Of a stretch of DNA of 5,820 bases, positions 5,417 through 5,820 are shown in pieces; the stretch's first letter is position 1; each line of letters starts with the position of its first letter. The position numbers and the translations under genes were made by a program. The DNA is from JBHJHK01 sp050330975. GTDB lineage: Bacteria; Pseudomonadota; Gammaproteobacteria; Competibacterales; Competibacteraceae. A model generated the notes under the pieces. It was not told the origin of the DNA. It did no database searches and saw only the letters and a program-made list of their open reading frames with translations. The stretch covers positions 1-5,820 of the forward strand of contig JBHJHK010000421.1 in NCBI GenBank assembly GCA_050330975.1, given 5' to 3'.

Positions 5417-5820
5417 GGCGCCCCCCAGTGACTGGCCGTGAGCCCCTGGAGCAGGCCGCACAACCCCAAGGGGATGGCGGCGTTGTCAAACCCCCGCCGG
5501 GCGGCGGCCTCCAACGCCGTCCCCCCGCTGGCGATGAGCAACGCCAACAGCCCCGGGGACCAGGCCACCGCCGGCGGCCACAGGGACAACGCCGCGGTAG
5601 CCCACAGCCAGGCGCAGAGCCAAAACGCCGCGCTGCCCTGGAAGCTCTTGGGGTCCCCCCCCAGCACCCGGTAGCGCCAGCGCCCCCAACGCCGCCCCCC
5701 CCGGGCCGCCAAGGCGTCCCCCGAGGCCCGCACCCCCACGGGCAAGACGAAGGAAAGGGGCGCGCCGGCGCGCCAGGAAAACACCCCCACGATGGCGAGA
5801 CAGCAGAAAAACGAGCCCAC
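5404..5820 (-). CDS. Dolichol/phytol-kinase-like membrane protein (Sec59/CTP-transferase family), C-terminal part
   Basis: The frame is open to the window edge, so the true start lies beyond 5820 and only the last ~138 residues are visible. Hydrophobic segments (about 3-16, 21-30, 64-81, 88-100, 114-128) alternate with the conserved cytoplasmic motif of CTP- or NTP-dependent polyprenol kinases and phosphatidate cytidylyltransferases. These are V-R-A-S-G-D-A-L-A-A (30-39), a basic R-R-W-G-R-W-R-Y stretch (43-50), then D-P-K-S-F-Q-G-S-A-A-F (56-66), comparable to the family's K-S-x-E-G-S. Later G-T-A-L-E-A (100-105) and F-D-N-A-A-I-P-L (111-118) match its E and D-N-x-x-I-P-L elements. Family members phosphorylate dolichol, phytol or related lipid alcohols in the membrane. 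It is the first visible gene of the minus-strand operon and overlaps the acyltransferase gene by 13 bp. The exact lipid and nucleotide donor cannot be told. Glu of the family's KSxEGS is Gln61 here. Confidence 0.7.
   Translation of the reverse strand: MGSFFCCLAIVGVFSWRAGAPLSFVLPVGVRASGDALAARGGRRWGRWRYRVLGGDPKSFQGSAAFWLCAWLWATAALSLWPPAVAWSPGLLALLIASGGTALEAAARRGFDNAAIPLGLCGLLQGLTASHWGAPWSP

Noticed and set aside
1..5820. CRISPR array, tRNA, rRNA or toxin-antitoxin pair
   Set aside because: No regularly spaced repeats, no tRNA-like cloverleaf with flanking signals, no rRNA stretches and no paired small genes were seen.

Overview
The window looks like chromosomal DNA of a Gram-negative, G+C-rich bacterium. 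A periplasmic thioredoxin/DsbD-type protein supports this, as does an inner-membrane lipid-kinase-like protein. The genes use GGG for glycine and CCC for proline unusually often, which gives many G/C homopolymer runs. A proteobacterium is plausible, but the sequence alone does not fix the taxon. There are no rRNA or tRNA genes and no CRISPR array.

Left part (1-790): the 3' end of a VCBS/FG-GAP repeat protein, probably secreted or surface-exposed. A decayed ISKra4-type transposase fragment follows; it has an internal deletion and is truncated. After it comes about 200 bp without a gene that becomes clearly AT-rich from about 660.

Middle (791-2882): an AT-rich orphan gene for a small class I SAM methyltransferase resembling the METTL27 (WBSCR27) group, whose composition differs from both flanks and suggests horizontal acquisition. 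After a 220-bp gap comes a G+C-rich gene for an exported protein that fuses an N-terminal CxxC thioredoxin-like domain to a DsbD/CcdA-like membrane domain.

Right part (3045-5820, minus strand): three overlapping genes, read from 5820 leftwards. They encode the C-terminal part of a dolichol/phytol-kinase-like (Sec59/CTP-transferase family) membrane protein, a GNAT-like acyltransferase, and an AMP-forming acyl ligase of the ANL superfamily with an OleC-like C-terminal region. The overlaps (13 bp and 4 bp, GTGA) indicate an operon with translational coupling. Lipid-alcohol phosphorylation, acyl transfer and carboxylate activation in one unit suggest a modified-lipid or small lipid-conjugate pathway that I cannot name; this is the best candidate for an undescribed system here.

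Two small structures stand out. A 12-bp unit is tandemly repeated three times exactly over the ligase start, giving three in-frame start codons. A 104-bp segment with 10-bp inverted ends and several internal palindromes lies where the thioredoxin/DsbD gene and the ligase gene converge, and it appears to supply the last codons of the ligase.
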